A stretch of DNA of 64,000 bases from Ignavibacteriota bacterium (GCA_016707525.1 JADJHP010000002.1:442501-506500), one strand, 5' to 3'; shown: positions 46,385 to 55,650, counted from the stretch's first letter. Numbers and translations: made by a program. Notes: generated by a model not told the origin, from the letters alone.

Positions 46385-47980
46385 ATGCAGGATTCCGTTG
46401 ATGTGCATCATGTGACGTCCACGGGGATCGAGGATCCCCTGGACCTGACCTCGCTCGGGCAGGCGACCAGCCTTGCCGACATCGTCGGGCGTGTGCGTTC
46501 CGCTCTCGCTGCCCATTTCCGGATCGCGGGGGTTGATGTGCTGCTCCGGAGTGCGGATGGTGCCTGGGAGACCCTCGCTGGTTCGTCGCCCGTGGATGCG
46601 GCAACGATCCCGGCCGTTGAGGCGGGGCGTTCGAGCACGGTGCGATTCTGGTGCGAAGGCATGCAGGCGATCGCGGTGCAGTGCATGCACGACGGCCGGG
46701 CCCTGGCGGTGCGGGTCGACGGCCAGGCGGAAGGCCGGCGGTTCGATGCCCAGGATCTGCTGACGTTGCGCATGTCGCTGATGTCGGTGGCGGCTGCTTC
46801 GCCTGCGCTCCAGCACCGGAGGCATGAGAAAGAACTTGTCTTTGAGTTGAACCGGCGACTCCTGCAGCTCAACAGCCTGATCGATACCGGCATCGAGGTC
46901 GCGACCCTCGACCGATCGGTGTCGCCGTGCCTGCTCGCCCTTGAACGTGCCGTGGCGTTGACCAATGCCTCGCGCGGTACCGTGGTGGTGCGGCGGCGGG
47001 CAGAGATCTCCCGTGATGCCTTCCCGCCGGGATCGAGATGCGCTCCGCGCCGGCAGCACGTACAGGCTGCATTCGGAATTCGTGTTCCAGGGAGACCTGT
47101 ACACGTTCGAGATCCTCGACAAGGAAACCCGCACCGGCATCCAGGGATTCGATGGGACGGACCGGTTGCTGCTGGATGCGCTCTCCCGTCAGGTCCAGGC
47201 CTCACTCGAGAACCGCTTTCTGTTGAAGCAGTCCCTGGAGAAGCAACGGATGGAGCAGGACATCGCCGTCGCCGCGTCGATCCAGCAGCGCATCCTGCCA
47301 TCCGCGCTGCCGGAGATCACAGGCTACTCGCTCGCGGGGATCAACATCCCCTCGAAGTCTGTCGGCGGCGACTATTACGACTGCATTCCGTTGCAGGATG
47401 GCCGGTATCTGCTGGTGATCGCCGATGTGTCGGGGAAGGGGATCCCCGCTGCGTTGCTGGTCAGCAGCCTGCACGCGTACCTCTCTGCCTATCTTGAGAG
47501 CGCCTTCGCACTTGTTGATATCGCGGTGCGGTTGAATACTGCCATTCATCGTGCATCAACGGACGACAAATTCATCACGGCGTTCTTCGGCCTTCTGGAT
47601 CCCGCGTCGGGAGCTGTGGAGTGCGTGAATGCAGGGCACAATACCATCTATTGCCGCCGGGCGGATGGTGGGATCGTGGATCTCTGCAAGGGGGGGATAC
47701 CTCTGGGGATGCTCGATCTCGGGTTGCCGTATGAATCGGAGCAGATCACGCTCGGGCCGGGGGATCGCTTGTTGCTGTACACCGATGGGATCCCCGAGGC
47801 GCAGAATGGCGCGCAGGAACTGTACGATACCGATCATCCACTCCGGGACTACTTTGCGTCACACCTCCGGCCACCGCAGGGCCCTTCATCGATGCGTTGA
47901 TGGAGCATGTGCGGAGTTTTGTCGGCGATGCACCGCAGGCCGACGACATCACCGCGCTCTACCTGATGCGCAGAGCATAG
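46385..47980 (+). CDS. GAF-like/PP2C (SpoIIE) phosphatase, two frame disruptions
   Basis: About 530 residues when repaired. The N-terminal part (about 20-270) reads as a GAF-like sensor with ERAVALTNASRG before the first break. The PP2C domain follows (GGDYYD, ADVSGKG, DDITAL). Frame changes are needed near 47010-47050 (one extra base) and at 47869-47870 (one G missing; adding it restores SHLRATAGPFIDALM and the end at 47980). AAGGA sits eight bases before the ATG. A second phosphatase next to a STAS protein suggests a second, cytoplasmic input to the switch. No membrane segment. Confidence 0.85.
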
Positions 47981-48023
47981 CCACCGCCCATACGTCTTCC
48001 AGCAAAGGGAACAGCGAATATCC

Positions 48024-49459
48024 ATGGTCAGTCTCCTCGAAGTACTCCCGGAATATGTCCTCCATTGGCTTGTGCAGAATGGTACCGAACGTCGCGTGCA
48101 GGAGGGTGAGATCCTGCTCACCGCCGGGGCGGCGAACTCCTCGCTCTTCATCGTCCTGGACGGGCTGTTCGTGGCCCGGCTGCACGACCATGTCGGAGTC
48201 GGAAACGGATCATGCCAGCGCAGGAAGCCTGCTGGGAGAGTCGTCGTATTTCGGCGAGGGCACGGAACCGGTGACGTATGCAGCCGTCGAACCCTCGCTG
48301 GTGCTGGAGATCACCCGGGCGCGTTTCGAGGATAAGCTGGCATTCGATCACGGGTATGCCGCCGATCTCTTCCGGGCGTTGCTCCGCACGATCTCCAGGA
48401 AACTGCACCATGCGACCGTCAAGCGTGTGGCCGCATTGCGGGACCATCATGACGGACAGCCGGTCGCGCACGAAGTGCGCCGCACATCGGAAGCCATCGA
48501 CCGGTTCAAGCAATCCATCGTCGCGCTGGACAAGGAAGCAATGAAGACCGGGGCTGTGGAGGAGGACAAGTACCAGCACTTCTTCGGGGGGGCGACCGAG
48601 ATGATGCACCTGTGTCACAGTATCCTGGGCGAGGGCCTCTCCTCTTCCCGAGGCCACGCGCCTGCAACTTGGTGCGCGGCTGCAGGCGGAGATGCTCCCG
48701 TACATCCTCACGACGGAGACCGCCGACCGGTTCTATTCCAAGCCGCGCGGGTATGCGGGAGACTACATCGCCATCCAGCGGATCTACCAGAACCAACCAG
48801 GAGGGTCCAGCCGGCTCGGGCCCGTGATGGACCGGATGTTCCTTGAGATGCCGCCGTCGCTGGCCGTACGGAACAGGCGGAAACTCATTGCGGATGAGAT
48901 CGTTGCAGCGGTGAAGGAACGGGGAGGGAAACCCGTGCGGGTGCTCTGTCTTGCATCGGGTCCGGCGACCGAAGTGTTCGATGCGTTCGCGGCCCTCGAG
49001 GACCGTACGTTGCTCAAGGCGACCTTGATGGACATCGATCTGCAGGCGCTGGCGTTCGTGGATGATCTGCGGACGCGTCACAGACTCACCGCGCAGATCA
49101 CCCTCGTGAACGAGAACCTCATTGCGCTCTTCCTGGGCCGCTCGTCCGTGCGTCTCGAGCCGCAGGATCTTATCTATAGTATCGGGTTGATCGACTACCT
49201 GAACGACAAGCTGGTGGGGAAGCTGTTGCAGTTCGCGCATCAGAATCTCGCGCCAGGCGGGAAGGTCCTGCTCGGGAATTTCCATCCGAAAAATCCGGCG
49301 AAGGAGTTCATGGACTTCGTGCTCGAATGGAATCTCATCCACCGGACCGAGGCGGATATGCACAGGCTCTTCCGCGGGTCGCCTTTCGCCGAGGACTGCT
49401 CACGGATCCAGTTCGAGGCAGAGGGCGTCAATCTCTTTGCTGAGTGCGTGAAGCAATAG
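48024..49459 (+). CDS. Cyclic-nucleotide-binding-domain / class I methyltransferase fusion, two frame disruptions
   Basis: About 478 residues when repaired. N-terminal cNMP-binding-like beta barrel (about 10-125: EGEILLTAGAANSSLFIVL, GESSYFGEG). A helical linker is followed by a motif KPRGYAGDY and a Rossmann methyltransferase (LCLASGPATEVF, MDIDLQAL, LAPGGKVLLGNF). The motif resembles, from memory, proteins labelled 3-hydroxypalmitic acid methyl ester (EF) biosynthesis; I could not verify this. Removing one C at 48188-48189 and one T at 48645-48646 makes a single frame. It follows the phosphatase by 43 bases and ends before a strong terminator. It may be the output enzyme of the locus. Confidence 0.82.
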
Positions 49460-49574
49460 GGGAGAAGAAAGCAAGGCGGTCGAGCAAGGCGGGGGGGCGG
49501 ATTCTCCGGGACCTGATCTCGTGGGGGATCGGTATGGTGTTTACGAAATACGTATCCGGGCGTTCATAAATGGA

Positions 49575-49610
49575 TCAGGCCCCGCAGCAGTTGCGGGGCC
49601 TGAATTTTTT
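49575..49610 (+). terminator. Strong Rho-independent terminator
   Basis: Perfect 12-base stem (49575-49586 with 49592-49603), 5-base loop, then a run of six T within 49605-49610. It ends the partner-switching operon; in the other direction it lies just after the tRNA genes and could serve them too. Confidence 0.9.
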
Positions 49611-49611
49611 G

Positions 49612-49684
49612 TAGCCTTAACGGGAATCGAACCCGTATTTCGGCCTTGAGAGGGCCGCGTCCTGGACCGTTAGACGATAAGGCC
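49612..49684 (-). tRNA. tRNA-Glu (anticodon CTC)
   Basis: Cloverleaf read on the minus strand: acceptor stem GGCCTTA/TAAGGCT, D arm, anticodon stem CGGCC/GGCCG with loop CTCTCAA and anticodon at 49648-49650 (GAG codons), T loop GGTTCGAATCC. Discriminator A, no encoded CCA. Confidence 0.95.
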
Positions 49685-49695
49685 ATAAAAATGAA

Positions 49696-49722
49696 GAATT
49701 AAGAATTCTTAGTTCTTAATTC
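49696..49722. repeat. Hairpin between the tRNA genes (A/T-rich)
   Basis: GAATTAAGAA at 49696-49705 pairs with TTCTTAATTC at 49713-49722. It lies in the transcribed spacer and may be a processing site. Confidence 0.55.
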
Positions 49723-49728
49723 CTGGTT

Positions 49729-49749
49729 CGGTTCGCCGAAGGCGAACCG
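49729..49749. repeat. Hairpin beside tRNA-Gln (G/C-rich)
   Basis: CGGTTCGCC and GGCGAACCG with a 3-base loop, a perfect 9-base stem ending 4 bases from the tRNA-Gln 3' end. Confidence 0.55.
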
Positions 49750-49752
49750 CAG

Positions 49753-49823
49753 CTGCCCCGCAAGGATTCGAACCTCGATAAGCAGATCCAGAGTCTGCTG
49801 TCTTGCCATTAGACGACGGGGCA
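49753..49823 (-). tRNA. tRNA-Gln (anticodon CTG)
   Basis: Minus strand cloverleaf: acceptor TGCCCCG/CGGGGCA, anticodon stem GCAGA/TCTGC with loop CTCTGGA and anticodon at 49789-49791 (CAG codons), T loop GGTTCGAATCC. First gene after the promoter at 49842-49870. Confidence 0.95.
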
Positions 49824-49841
49824 AATTACTAGAGCGCACTT

Positions 49842-49870
49842 AATTTACGGATTTCCTTCTTCAGTGTCAA
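49842..49870 (-). promoter_or_regulatory. Promoter of the tRNA-Gln/tRNA-Glu transcript
   Basis: On the minus strand TTGACA (49865-49870), 17-base spacer, TAAATT (49842-49847). The start site near 49835 leaves about 12 bases before the tRNA-Gln 5' end. Confidence 0.75.
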
Positions 49871-50011
49871 TATCCACCCGACCCCGTTCCATCCTCGTGG
49901 CTCGTCGTGGCAGATCTGGCCGGCGGGCCATCGGGTGGTGGACTTTGTGTGCGCTGCATTGAGTTTCTGCGCAGAACCAGCTATCTTGCATCTCATTCAC
50001 AGCGAGGCTCA

Positions 50012-51068
50012 ATGTCAGATCCACAATCGTCCACGGCAAAACGGGCGGAGATCGAATTCCGCCGCAAACTCTTCGAACAGCAGGTCGAAGGTCAGACCAT
50101 ATTTTCGGATGAATTTGATGGTAAAGGCATCGAGGCAATCCTTGGTGAACGTATGGAAGAAACGCTCCGGCAGATGCGGTCGCTGCGGGAGACCGGGGTG
50201 CCCCTGTCGCCATATCTCGAGATCGGCGCCGAGCGTTGCCAGCGCTCTCTTGTGATGGAGAACGATCTCGGGGCTGCAGGCGCTGCCGTCGACATCTCCT
50301 TTGACATGCTTCGGAGCGGTGCGCACTACGCGAAGGTCTTCAAGAAATCCAATGTCCCGTTGCGCGTGTGCTGCGACGCGAACGTCATGCCGTTCCTCAC
50401 AGGGTCTATGCCGTTCGTCTTCTGCTTTGAAGTCCTGCATCATTTCCCGGATCCGACTCCCATCATAGCTCAGATCCACCGGGTTCTCGCTCCAGGCGGA
50501 TGCTTTTTCTTCGCTGAAGAACCCTACAGACAGGTCCTCCGTGTGAAGCTTTACCGGAGCGGAAAGATCTACTCACGTGAGACCCTCCGGGCATCCAAGA
50601 TCAAGCGACTGCTCGACAGGTTCTTTGCCGAACCTCGATGCAACGAGGTGGAACACGGCATCATCGAAAATCACGATATCCCCCTGTCGGTCTGGAAGAA
50701 TGCTCTGGCTGCATTCTCGGGGAAAAGAGTCACCCTGTCCAGCGCGCGCGTGATTCAGACAGGGCTCTATCCACTCCGAAACCCTTTGAAGTATTTTGCT
50801 GCCAAGATGCTTGGCGGCGTTCTCTCCGGAACGTGCACGAAGGCAGGTGCCTTTGCCGCCATCGCTTGCACCGGTCCAACAGAATCTGGCCTGTCCCGCA
50901 TGCCTTGAAAAGGGGACGGAGAACAGACTCACCGCTCATGAGGGGTCCTTTTCGTGTTCCTCCTGTCAGGAGGTCTATCCGGTGGTCGAGGGCGTGGTTT
51001 TTCTCTTTTCACCCCCAAAACTGGCTGAATTCTACCCGGACCTTCTTGAGCGTCGCGCTCAGGCGTAG
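50012..51068 (+). CDS. SAM-dependent methyltransferase with C-terminal zinc ribbon, one frame disruption
   Basis: Start at 50012 (MSDPQSST) with GAGG nearby. A Rossmann methyltransferase (YLEIGAERCQ, VDISFDM, CFEVLHHFPDP, VLAPGG) is followed, after a frame change near 50877, by a Trm112-like zinc ribbon with CPAC and CSSC and a hydrophobic tail (VVEGVVFLF). Removing one A from the AA pair gives TGPQNLACPACLEKG, linking both halves into about 352 residues. Methylation target unknown. It lies beyond the tRNA genes, facing away from them. Confidence 0.8.
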
Positions 51069-51166
51069 TTGACGCACGTGGTTGTTGTGCAACATGCCAT
51101 ATGCTGGCCACATCAGGGTATGATGTCCGCATTTGTGGAGCTCCGGCCTGGTGCCTTCTGGTTTTC

Positions 51167-51195
51167 TTGACTTTCCTCCGCAAATGACCTAAGTT
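51167..51195 (+). promoter_or_regulatory. Promoter of OmpA-family gene
   Basis: TTGACT at 51167-51172, 17-base spacer, TAAGTT at 51190-51195. Start near 51202; the ribosome site GAGGAGG follows and the ATG is at 51238. Confidence 0.75.
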
Positions 51196-51237
51196 GATGC
51201 GTCTACTTTTTGCGATTCACCATGAGGAGGCAAGACG

Positions 51238-52779
51238 ATGTCCAGAAAGTTCATCTCCATACTCGCTTTTGCCCTCTCCTCCATTCTCATTGTGCAGGGG
51301 GCGAGTGCTCAATCCACCCAAGGACGATGGTCCTTCGGGCTTTCCGGCGGAGCTAATCTCTGGGTCAATGACCTGAACCAGCGGAAGATCGGCCCCGGCG
51401 GCACGCTGTTCATCAGGTACGGGCTGGCCCCCGCCTTTTCGCTGGGCCTTTCCGGAGGTATGGAAGGCCTGAAGGCCGGGCAGGATCCGGCTCTCGTGGA
51501 TGTACCATATTCGTATCTCAAGCTTGATGCATTCCCGTTCGCGCTCACCGGATGGTTCCACTTTTCCCCGGCTCCTCGTTCTCTCCCTATCTCCGTGTCG
51601 GCGGCGGCTTGATGGCCTATCACCGGAAGACGGTGGCCAACGCCCCGGCTCCGGATGACAAGATGCGGGCGACGCTGATCATCCCGGTCGGGCTCGGGTT
51701 TGAGGCTTTTGTATCGCGCAATCTCTCGTTCATGCTGGATGCCGGCGTGACACCGATGGCCAATACTCTGGACCTCCGTGACAACAGTTCACCGGACGGG
51801 TTCGTATCGGGGCGTGTCGGCATCGTGTGGTATCCAGGGTCGGGTGATGGAGATGACGCTGACGGCGACGGGCTCACCAACGGGCAGGAACGTCGACTGG
51901 GCACGTATCCGGAGAATCCGGACAGCGATGGCGACGGCCTTCCGGATGGAGAAGAGGTGAAGCGCTACCGCACCAATCCGCTCCGGACCGACAGCGACAG
52001 CGATGGGCTGTCGGATGCAGATGAGGTGGTGAAATACAAGACGGACCCGATCCGGTTCGATTCGGACGGCGATGGCCTTTCCGATGGCGACGAGATCCTG
52101 AAGTACTCCTCCGATCCGACGCGTGTTGACACGGACGGCGATGGACTCACGGATGGCGACGAGATCCTGAAATTGAAGACCGATCCATTGAAGGTGGACA
52201 GCGACAGCGACGGGCTCTCGGACTGGGACGAAGTGAAGTCCTACCGCACCGGATCCGGCGAATCCGGATACGGACGGGGACGGCATCATCGACGGCGAGG
52301 AAGTGACCAAGTACAAGACGAGTCCCCTCAAGGTCGATACGGACGGCGGTGGGATGATCGATGGTGCAGAGATCATTCGTGGTACCGACCCACTGAGCCC
52401 GAAGGATGATGTGGTGAAAGAGACCATCATTCTCGAGCGCGGCAAATCCGTGGTCATGGATGGGATCAACTTCACGACCGGGAACGCCACACTGACCCGG
52501 GAGTCCGAAGATATCCTGGAGCGCGCGTTCACAGCGCTTGCCGCCAACCCCGAGATCAAGCTGGAGATCGCGGGATACACCGACAACGTCGGGAGCAAGG
52601 CCGCGAATGAGAAGCTCTCCCAGCGTCGTGCCGATGCGGTCCGTGCTTGGTTCATCGCGAAGGGGATCGCGGCCGGCCGCTTGACGGCCCGCGGCTTCGG
52701 CATGCGAGACCCGATCGATACGAATGCGACGCCCGATGGGCGCGCAAAGAACAGACGGATCGAGTTCCACGTCAAATAA
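51238..52779 (+). CDS. OmpA-family protein with TSP3 calcium repeats, two frame disruptions
   Basis: About 513 residues when repaired. Signal peptide 1-24 (ASAQ), an eight-stranded barrel-like N-terminal domain (about 25-195), a chain of thrombospondin type 3-like repeats with the calcium pattern D-x-D-x-D-G-L, and a C-terminal OmpA peptidoglycan-binding domain (GYTDNVGS, LSQRRADAVRAWF, NRRIEF). Adding one T in the run at 51562-51565 and removing one G at 51251+1000 (52251-52252) restores one frame; the second repair gives TDPANPDTDGDG, an exact repeat unit. Links the outer membrane to the cell wall. GAGGAGG is the ribosome site. Confidence 0.88.
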
Positions 52780-52810
52780 GCATTGAAGCGAAGAAGGAAA
52801 AGCGTGCATT

Positions 52811-52856
52811 GGGGCGAAAGAGCCTGGCCGGTCCGGCCGGCTGTTTCGCCCCTTTT
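52811..52856 (+). terminator. Rho-independent terminator of OmpA-family gene
   Basis: GGGGCGAAA at 52811-52819 pairs with TTTCGCCCC at 52844-52852, with a GGCCGG-rich inner hairpin and TTTT following. Lies 32 bases after the stop. Confidence 0.8.
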
Positions 52857-52897
52857 CTTGCCCGATGCGGCTGTTTTTCCACCCGGCAGGTGCTTTT

Positions 52898-52926
52898 TTG
52901 ACTTTCTCGCAGCGTTTTGGTACATT
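52898..52926 (+). promoter_or_regulatory. Promoter of psd operon, start site on a leader ATG
   Basis: TTGACT at 52898-52903, 17-base spacer, TACATT at 52921-52926. The expected start site is 52933, the A of an ATG that opens a 15-codon frame. Confidence 0.65.
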
Positions 52927-52932
52927 TATCCG

Positions 52933-52980
52933 ATGAAACCCGTTCTCAGTACCGTCACTGGAGAAGGAATTCCCGCTTGA
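52933..52980 (+). CDS. Candidate 15-residue leaderless leader peptide
   Basis: Frame ATG to TGA coding MKPVLSTVTGEGIPA. Its ATG coincides with the predicted transcription start, so it would be translated from a leaderless message. Its stop overlaps the TTG start of psd (TTGA at 52977-52980), and the psd ribosome site (GGAGAAGGA) lies inside it. This is the geometry of a coupling leader. No experimental proof; it could be chance. Confidence 0.35.
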   Translation: MKPVLSTVTGEGIPA

Positions 52981-53636
52981 TCACCCGCTACGGGTATGAT
53001 GTGGTCGGGGTGGTCGTCGCTCTTTGCCTGATCGGCATCGCCTCCGCCTGGTTCTTCGTGGACGGCAAGGTCCTGAAGAGCGTCCTCATCGTCATTGCCC
53101 TTGGTCTCCTGGCCTTCACGCTGTATTTCTTCCGTGATCCGGAACGGCATCCGCCATCCGGCGACGGTATCGTGCTCTCGCCTGCTGATGGAACGGTGGT
53201 CCTGATCAAACCCGTCCGGGAAGAAGAATTCATCGGAGGCGAAGCGGTCCAGGTCAGTATCTTCATGTCACCCCTGAATGTGCACGTGAACCGGTGGCCG
53301 GTGAATGGCACCGTCCGGTTCTTCCGCCACATCCCGGGCGAATATATCGTGGCCATGGATGAGAAATCGTCGACCAGGAATGAACGTACCCTGATCGGCG
53401 TGGAGCATGCCGGTGGCAAGCTCCTGTTCAAACAGATCGCCGGATTCATCGCGCGCCGGATCGTCGCTCCCATTCAGGTCGGGGACAGCGCGGTTGCCGG
53501 ACAGCGATTCGGCATGATCAAATTCGGGTCCCGCGTGGACGTCCTCCTGCAACCGGGTGCCGCCATCAATGTGAAGATCGGCGACAAGACCGTGGCGGGG
53601 GAAACCGTACTGGCCCGTCTGACACCGAACGGATGA
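52977..53636 (+). CDS. psd: Phosphatidylserine decarboxylase (short, archaetidylserine-type)
   Basis: 219 residues. Start TTG at 52977 is preferred because GGAGAAGGA is eight bases upstream and longer starts add no domain. Two N-terminal membrane segments (about 8-28 and 34-52), then the PSD fold with SPADGTV, VHVNRWP and the self-cleavage site F183-G184-S185, whose Ser becomes the pyruvoyl cofactor. Converts phosphatidylserine to phosphatidylethanolamine in the inner membrane. The downstream pssA makes its substrate; gap of four bases. Confidence 0.95.
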   Translation: MITRYGYDVVGVVVALCLIGIASAWFFVDGKVLKSVLIVIALGLLAFTLYFFRDPERHPPSGDGIVLSPADGTVVLIKPVREEEFIGGEAVQVSIFMSPLNVHVNRWPVNGTVRFFRHIPGEYIVAMDEKSSTRNERTLIGVEHAGGKLLFKQIAGFIARRIVAPIQVGDSAVAGQRFGMIKFGSRVDVLLQPGAAINVKIGDKTVAGETVLARLTPNG

Positions 53637-53640
53637 GAGA

Positions 53641-54408
53641 ATGAAGATCACTCGAGCAGTCGTCCCCAGCCTGTTCACTGTGCTGAACATGTTCTGCGGG
53701 TTCATGTCCATCATCCATGCGAGCCGGGGAGAGTTCATACCGGCGTCATGGTTCATCGTTCTTGCGGCGGGCTTCGATTCCCTTGACGGCATCATGGCGC
53801 GCATCACCAAGAGCTCCTCGCAATTCGGCGTAGAGATCGACTCGCTCTCCGATGTCGTGTCGTTCGGCGCCGCACCGGCATTTCTCGCCTATCAGTTCGC
53901 CCTGGTGCAGCTCGGGAACGTCGGTATCTTCCTCAGCTCGCTTCTCATGATCTTTGCGGGCCTGCGCCTCGCCCGCTTCAACGTCCAGCTCGTCGGGTTC
54001 GACAAGGATCATTTTGTCGGCCTGCCGGTCCCGGCCAGCGGGATCACGGTGGCATCGTTCGTCCTCAATGTCCAGAATGGCGTCGTCGGTTTCTCCAACA
54101 CCGGGCTTGCGGTGCTTCCCTGGCTCTCCGTCGTCCTCGCCCTGCTGATGGTCAGCAAGGTGCGGTACGATACGCTCCCGAAGGTCTCGAAGAAAGCCAT
54201 CAAGAAAGAGCCGTGGAAATTCGTCTTCGGCGTCCTGGCCGTCATCGTCGTCGTTGTCACGAGCGGCAATGCCATCTTCCCGCTGCTGATCGCTTTCATC
54301 GTTCTCGGTATGATCCGGTGGGTCGTGACGTTCATCCGGCGCATCGCGAGCGGACGTTCGCAGTTCGAAGAAGAAGAGCATGTGAGCCATTCACGGATCG
54401 AATCCTGA
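53641..54408 (+). CDS. pssA: CDP-diacylglycerol-serine O-phosphatidyltransferase
   Basis: 255 residues, polytopic. The CDP-alcohol phosphotransferase motif is complete: D46-x2-D49-G50-x2-A53-R54-x8-G63-x3-D67-x3-D71. Around six membrane helices follow and a charged C-terminus. Makes phosphatidylserine from CDP-diacylglycerol and serine; psd immediately upstream completes phosphatidylethanolamine synthesis. The gap of four bases indicates one operon. Confidence 0.96.
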   Translation: MKITRAVVPSLFTVLNMFCGFMSIIHASRGEFIPASWFIVLAAGFDSLDGIMARITKSSSQFGVEIDSLSDVVSFGAAPAFLAYQFALVQLGNVGIFLSSLLMIFAGLRLARFNVQLVGFDKDHFVGLPVPASGITVASFVLNVQNGVVGFSNTGLAVLPWLSVVLALLMVSKVRYDTLPKVSKKAIKKEPWKFVFGVLAVIVVVVTSGNAIFPLLIAFIVLGMIRWVVTFIRRIASGRSQFEEEEHVSHSRIES

Positions 54409-54423
54409 CGGGAGGATGCCCCA

Positions 54424-54675
54424 GTGTTTCGTGCGGTCATACAGATAACCCTCCGCCCCTCGATCCTCGATCCCCAGGGGAAAGCCGTGGCGCATGCGGT
54501 CGGGACCCTCGGGGTCAATGGCGTGCGATCGGTGCGCATGGGCAAGCATGTTGAGGTCCTCTTCGATGGCGTGTCGGAAGACGAAGCCCGCCGTGCAACA
54601 GAGGAGATGTGCAGGAAATTACTCGCGAATCCGGTGATGGAAGACTACCGGTTCACGGTCGAGAAGGTGCAATGA
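54424..54675 (+). CDS. purS: Phosphoribosylformylglycinamidine synthase subunit PurS
   Basis: 83 residues. GTG start with GGGAGGA eight bases upstream. Pattern ITLRPSILDPQGKAV, GVRSVRMGKHVEV and a C-terminal helix-strand is the PurS fold. Small partner that bridges PurL and PurQ. Overlaps purQ by four bases (ATGA). purL is not in the window. Confidence 0.95.
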   Translation: MFRAVIQITLRPSILDPQGKAVAHAVGTLGVNGVRSVRMGKHVEVLFDGVSEDEARRATEEMCRKLLANPVMEDYRFTVEKVQ

Positions 54676-55439
54676 TGCAGTCCCCGGTCCGGTTCGGTAT
54701 CGTCGTGTTCCCCGGTTCCAACTGCGACCACGATGCGTATCATGTCTGTCGCAAGGTGCTGGGACAGGAGGCGGTCTTCCTCTGGCATAAGGACCCCGAC
54801 CTGAAGGATGTGGATGTCGTGATCCTGCCGGGCGGATTTTCGTACGGTGACTATCTCCGGTGCGGGGCGATCGCGCGGTTCTCCCCCGTGATGCGCGAGG
54901 TGGTACGGTTCGCCGAGGGCGGCGGACCGGTGCTCGGGATCTGCAATGGATTCCAGATCCTGGTGGAAGCAGGCCTGTTGCCGGGCGTCCTGTTGCGCAA
55001 TGCATCGCTCCGGTTCGCCTGCAAGAATGTCCGGATCCGTGTCGAGAATCCATTCACGCCCTTCACGTCCGCTTGTGCGGCGGGCGACGTGCTCACCATC
55101 CCCATCGCCCACGGTGAGGGGAATTACTTCGCCGATGAAGACACGATCCGCCGGCTTGAAGAGAATGGCCAGGTGGCCTTCCGGTACTGTTCACCGGGAG
55201 GGGAGATCACGGCCGACAGCAACCCGAACGGGTCCCTGGGGAACATCGCCGGGATCATCAACGAACGGGGGAATGTTCTCGGGATGATGCCGCACCCCGA
55301 GCGGGCAGCCGATCCGCTGCTCGGGTTCACGGACGGCCAGAAGGTGTTTGCATCGATCATAGAACATGTCCTTTCACGCGTCACCCCCGGTGCTGCGGAG
55401 GAAGAGGCAGTTGTCACTGGAGAGAAAGGCAGGAGCTAA
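54672..55439 (+). CDS. purQ: Phosphoribosylformylglycinamidine synthase glutaminase subunit PurQ
   Basis: 255 residues. Class I glutamine amidotransferase with nucleophile C91 (GICNGFQ), and H208/E210 (MMPHPE). Start ATG at 54672 overlaps the purS stop. The C-terminus has about 25 extra residues (AAEEEAVVTGEKGRS). Provides ammonia to PurL in purine synthesis. A tatA gene follows five bases later. Confidence 0.95.
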   Translation: MMQSPVRFGIVVFPGSNCDHDAYHVCRKVLGQEAVFLWHKDPDLKDVDVVILPGGFSYGDYLRCGAIARFSPVMREVVRFAEGGGPVLGICNGFQILVEAGLLPGVLLRNASLRFACKNVRIRVENPFTPFTSACAAGDVLTIPIAHGEGNYFADEDTIRRLEENGQVAFRYCSPGGEITADSNPNGSLGNIAGIINERGNVLGMMPHPERAADPLLGFTDGQKVFASIIEHVLSRVTPGAAEEEAVVTGEKGRS

Positions 55440-55443
55440 GACT

Positions 55444-55644
55444 ATGGGCAATCTGGGCACAACCGAGATCATTCTTATTGCGCTGGTGTTCGTCATTTTC
55501 TTCGGCGCCAAGAAGATCCCCGAGCTCGCACAGGGCCTGGGAAAGGGTATCCGTGAGTTCCGCAAAGCAGCTCGCGAAGTGCAGGAGGATGTCGATACCG
55601 ATGGCAAGAAGATCGACGCCCGTTCATCGGAATCCAAAGGATAA
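55444..55644 (+). CDS. tatA: TatA/E-type twin-arginine translocase subunit
   Basis: 66 residues. One N-terminal membrane helix (about 6-20), the FFGAKKIPEL hinge and an amphipathic helix (LAQGLGKGIREFRKAA), then an acidic tail. Start at 55444 has AGGAG nine bases upstream. TatC is not in view. Confidence 0.93.
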   Translation: MGNLGTTEIILIALVFVIFFGAKKIPELAQGLGKGIREFRKAAREVQEDVDTDGKKIDARSSESKG

Positions 55645-55650
55645 TCGACC

